64,000 bases of DNA from Yoonia sp. GPGPB17 (GTDB taxonomy: Bacteria; Pseudomonadota; Alphaproteobacteria; Rhodobacterales; Rhodobacteraceae), in contig NZ_JATACI010000002.1 in the NCBI RefSeq assembly GCF_037892195.1, positions 744,001-808,000 of the forward strand. Reading direction: 5' to 3'. The notes below the pieces were generated by a model. That model saw nothing but the letters and a program-made list of their open reading frames with translations, made no database searches and was not told where the DNA came from. Of the stretch, positions 62,844 to 64,000 are shown piece after piece (position 1 is the first letter of the stretch; every line of letters starts with the position of its first letter). Made by a program: the position numbers and the translations under genes.

Positions 62844-63667
62844 GCCTTGTGACGCTGAAAGATGTGCTGCAACCGGCGTTGCAGCAGGGCTATGCTGTGG
62901 GCGGGTTGGTGTGCCTTGGATGGGAAGACATGCGCGCCTATGTGGCCGCCGCTGAAGCCGAAAACTGCCCAGTGATCCTGCAGGCCGGGCCGGGATGCCG
63001 GGCGCATACGCCCTTGCCGGTGCTAGGCAAGATGTTCCGCCATCTGGCCGAAGAGGCGGCAGTGCCTGTCGTGGCACATCTGGATCATGGGTACACCTAT
63101 GATGAGTGTTCTGAGGCATTGGATTCCGGCTTTACGTCTCTGATGTTTGATGGATCACGTAAACCGTTGATAGATAACATTAAAAAAACACGCCAAATTG
63201 CTGAAATGGCGCATAATTCAGGGATTTCATGTGAGGGCGAAATCGGCTTCGTGGGATATTCTGGTGGCGAGGACTCCGCCGGAACAGACCCGACAGAAGC
63301 GGCCCAGTTTGCAGCCGAAACGGGTGTCGACGCCATGGCTATCTCTGTCGGTAACGTCCACTTGCAGCAGGATAAAGAGGGTGGTTTGGATGAACCACGC
63401 ATTGCCGCCATCCAGGCGGCAACATCTGTTCCTTTGGTTATTCACGGTGGTTCAGGTGTGCCCATTGCACAGCGTAAGGCATTGGCGCAGAATACAAATA
63501 TCTGCAAATTCAACATTGGAACCGAGCTGCGGATGGCCTTTGGAGCGGCGATGCGGGAGGCGGTCAATCGCGATCCGGAACGGTTTGATCGGGTTAGTAT
63601 GCTGAAAGAAACACATGATCCTGTGATGGCGGCTGCCCGCACAGTGCTACGCAATCTGAAAGGTTAG
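62840..63667 (+). CDS. iolJ: class II aldolase, IolJ-type
   Basis: The aldolase of 275 residues is of the class II fructose-bisphosphate/tagatose type. The start is MSLVTLKDVLQPALQQGYAVGG, followed by the catalytic VVAHLDHGYTYDECSEALDSGFTSLMFDGS near residue 75, SCEGEIGFVG with metal ligand Glu, and the C-terminal VIHGGSGVP and CKFNIGTELRMAF. In the iol pathway this splits 2-deoxy-5-keto-gluconate 6-phosphate into dihydroxyacetone phosphate and malonate semialdehyde. Gene order supports that role, and the fold alone would fit other substrates. Confidence 0.88.
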   Translation: MSLVTLKDVLQPALQQGYAVGGLVCLGWEDMRAYVAAAEAENCPVILQAGPGCRAHTPLPVLGKMFRHLAEEAAVPVVAHLDHGYTYDECSEALDSGFTSLMFDGSRKPLIDNIKKTRQIAEMAHNSGISCEGEIGFVGYSGGEDSAGTDPTEAAQFAAETGVDAMAISVGNVHLQQDKEGGLDEPRIAAIQAATSVPLVIHGGSGVPIAQRKALAQNTNICKFNIGTELRMAFGAAMREAVNRDPERFDRVSMLKETHDPVMAAARTVLRNLKG

Positions 63668-63671
63668 AGCA

Positions 63672-64000
63672 TTGATTAACATTGGTATTTTGGGTTGTGG
63701 ACGCATCGGGCAGGTGCATGGCGCAACCCTTCGTGGCATGACAAACGCGCGTGCTGCTGCGGTGGCAGATGCAATGCCTGACGCGGCAGCGGCTTTGGCG
63801 GCATCCACTGGTGCCAAGATCATGGACGCCGAGGCAATGCTCAACGATCCCGGCATTGATGCGGTGATCATCGGGACGCCAACGACCACGCATTACGATC
63901 TGATCCATGCGGCTGCAGCTGCGGGCAAAGCCATCTTCTGCGAAAAACCCATTGATCTATCGGTGGACCGCATTCACGATTGTCTTGCCGTCGTCGCGAA
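63672..64000 (+). CDS. iolG: myo-inositol 2-dehydrogenase IolG, N-terminal part, cut by window edge
   Basis: The frame starts at a TTG (63672) five bases after the aldolase stop and runs to the right edge as MINIGILGCGRIGQVHG, the Rossmann glycine loop of IolG, then VIIGTPTTTHYDLIHAAA and the catalytic-site motif CEKPIDLSVDR at about residue 91. About 109 codons are visible of the usual 330. This is the third Gfo/Idh-type gene of the locus and the most IolG-like. A TTG start is unusual, but no ATG lies in a better place. Confidence 0.85.
   Translation, partial: MINIGILGCGRIGQVHGATLRGMTNARAAAVADAMPDAAAALAASTGAKIMDAEAMLNDPGIDAVIIGTPTTTHYDLIHAAAAAGKAIFCEKPIDLSVDRIHDCLAVVA

Noticed and set aside
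1..64000. CRISPR array, rRNA operon or complete insertion sequence
   Set aside because: No regularly spaced repeats, rRNA motifs or intact transposase genes were seen anywhere in the window.

Overview
Organism. The window looks like a chromosomal segment of a marine Rhodobacterales (roseobacter-group) alphaproteobacterium. It is GC-rich, with tightly packed operons whose stop and start codons overlap (ATGA, TGATG). It carries an alphaproteobacterial PhoR-PstSCAB-PhoU-PhoB order, a DctB/DctD-type two-component pair beside a TRAP transporter, a haem-uptake operon, a CtrA-type TTAA-N7-TTAA box and an inositol catabolic locus. The species cannot be named from this. No stretch longer than 300 bases lacks a gene or gene remnant. 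Layout. (1) 1-1743: an AI-2E-family exporter cut by the window edge, then tRNA-Ser(GGA). Directly behind the tRNA lie a decayed tyrosine recombinase and two or three small co-directional genes, the scar of an element that used the tRNA as its attachment site. (2) 1936-9420, minus strand: hmuSTUV, a VOC protein, a periplasmic protein, exbB, two exbD and tonB. The 5' end of hmuS is gone and is fused to a mobilisation module (mobC plus an internally deleted relaxase). (3) 9629-17885, minus strand: branched-chain amino-acid type ABC importer (livJ-livG-small-livF-small-livH-livM) followed by a penicillin-acylase-family Ntn hydrolase. (4) 18044-25573: a DUF1963-type protein, a GlxA-like regulator, class II DAHP synthase, a PAS protein, yicC, gmk, a gamma-carbonic-anhydrase-like protein and a hypothetical. 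(5) 25728-33087: the phosphate regulon phoR-pstSCAB-phoU-phoB, with a Pho box before pstS. (6) 33084-40815: 6-phosphogluconate dehydrogenase, then a five-gene translationally coupled operon (KAS III-like, reductase, metallo-hydrolase, adenylate-forming enzyme, ATP-grasp ligase) with a convergent acyltransferase-like gene. This is the best candidate for an undescribed biosynthetic system. (7) 40821-48722: Na+/Ca2+ exchanger, TRAP 4TM/12TM permease with a TAXI binding protein, and DctD/DctB. (8) 48857-64000: inositol uptake and breakdown (IolI-like, periplasmic binding protein/permease/ATPase, LacI regulator, two Gfo/Idh enzymes, IolE-like, IolD, a PhyH-type dioxygenase, IolC, IolB, an IolJ-type aldolase and the start of IolG). 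Two perfect LacI-type operators mark its two promoters. A cross-cutting signal. At least seven genes (a tRNA-linked small gene, tonB, hmuT, the DUF1963 gene, pstS, gnd, the ATP-grasp gene) are thrown out of frame, each by a short string of the form GC-(3 or 4 bases rich in T and A)-GC. In every case replacing that string with GCCGGC restores the frame and gives residues that fit, matching family consensus where I know it. pstC and the integrase have similar but less clear lesions. GCCGGC itself occurs only twice in the 64 kb by eye, whereas ACCGGC, TCCGGC and CCCGGC each occur roughly 25 to 35 times. I infer either a base modification at GCCGGC that was systematically miscalled or a real mutational process targeting that site. 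Genes marked as frame-disrupted may therefore be intact in the living cell. How the parts work together. Phosphate starvation would be sensed by PhoR/PhoB, with PstSCAB and PhoU adjacent. Haem import is probably crippled by loss of the 5' part of hmuS and of any adjacent receptor gene. Inositol would enter by the ABC importer, be oxidised and dehydrated by IolG and IolE-type enzymes, and be processed by IolD, IolB, IolC and the aldolase, all plausibly under the LacI repressor.
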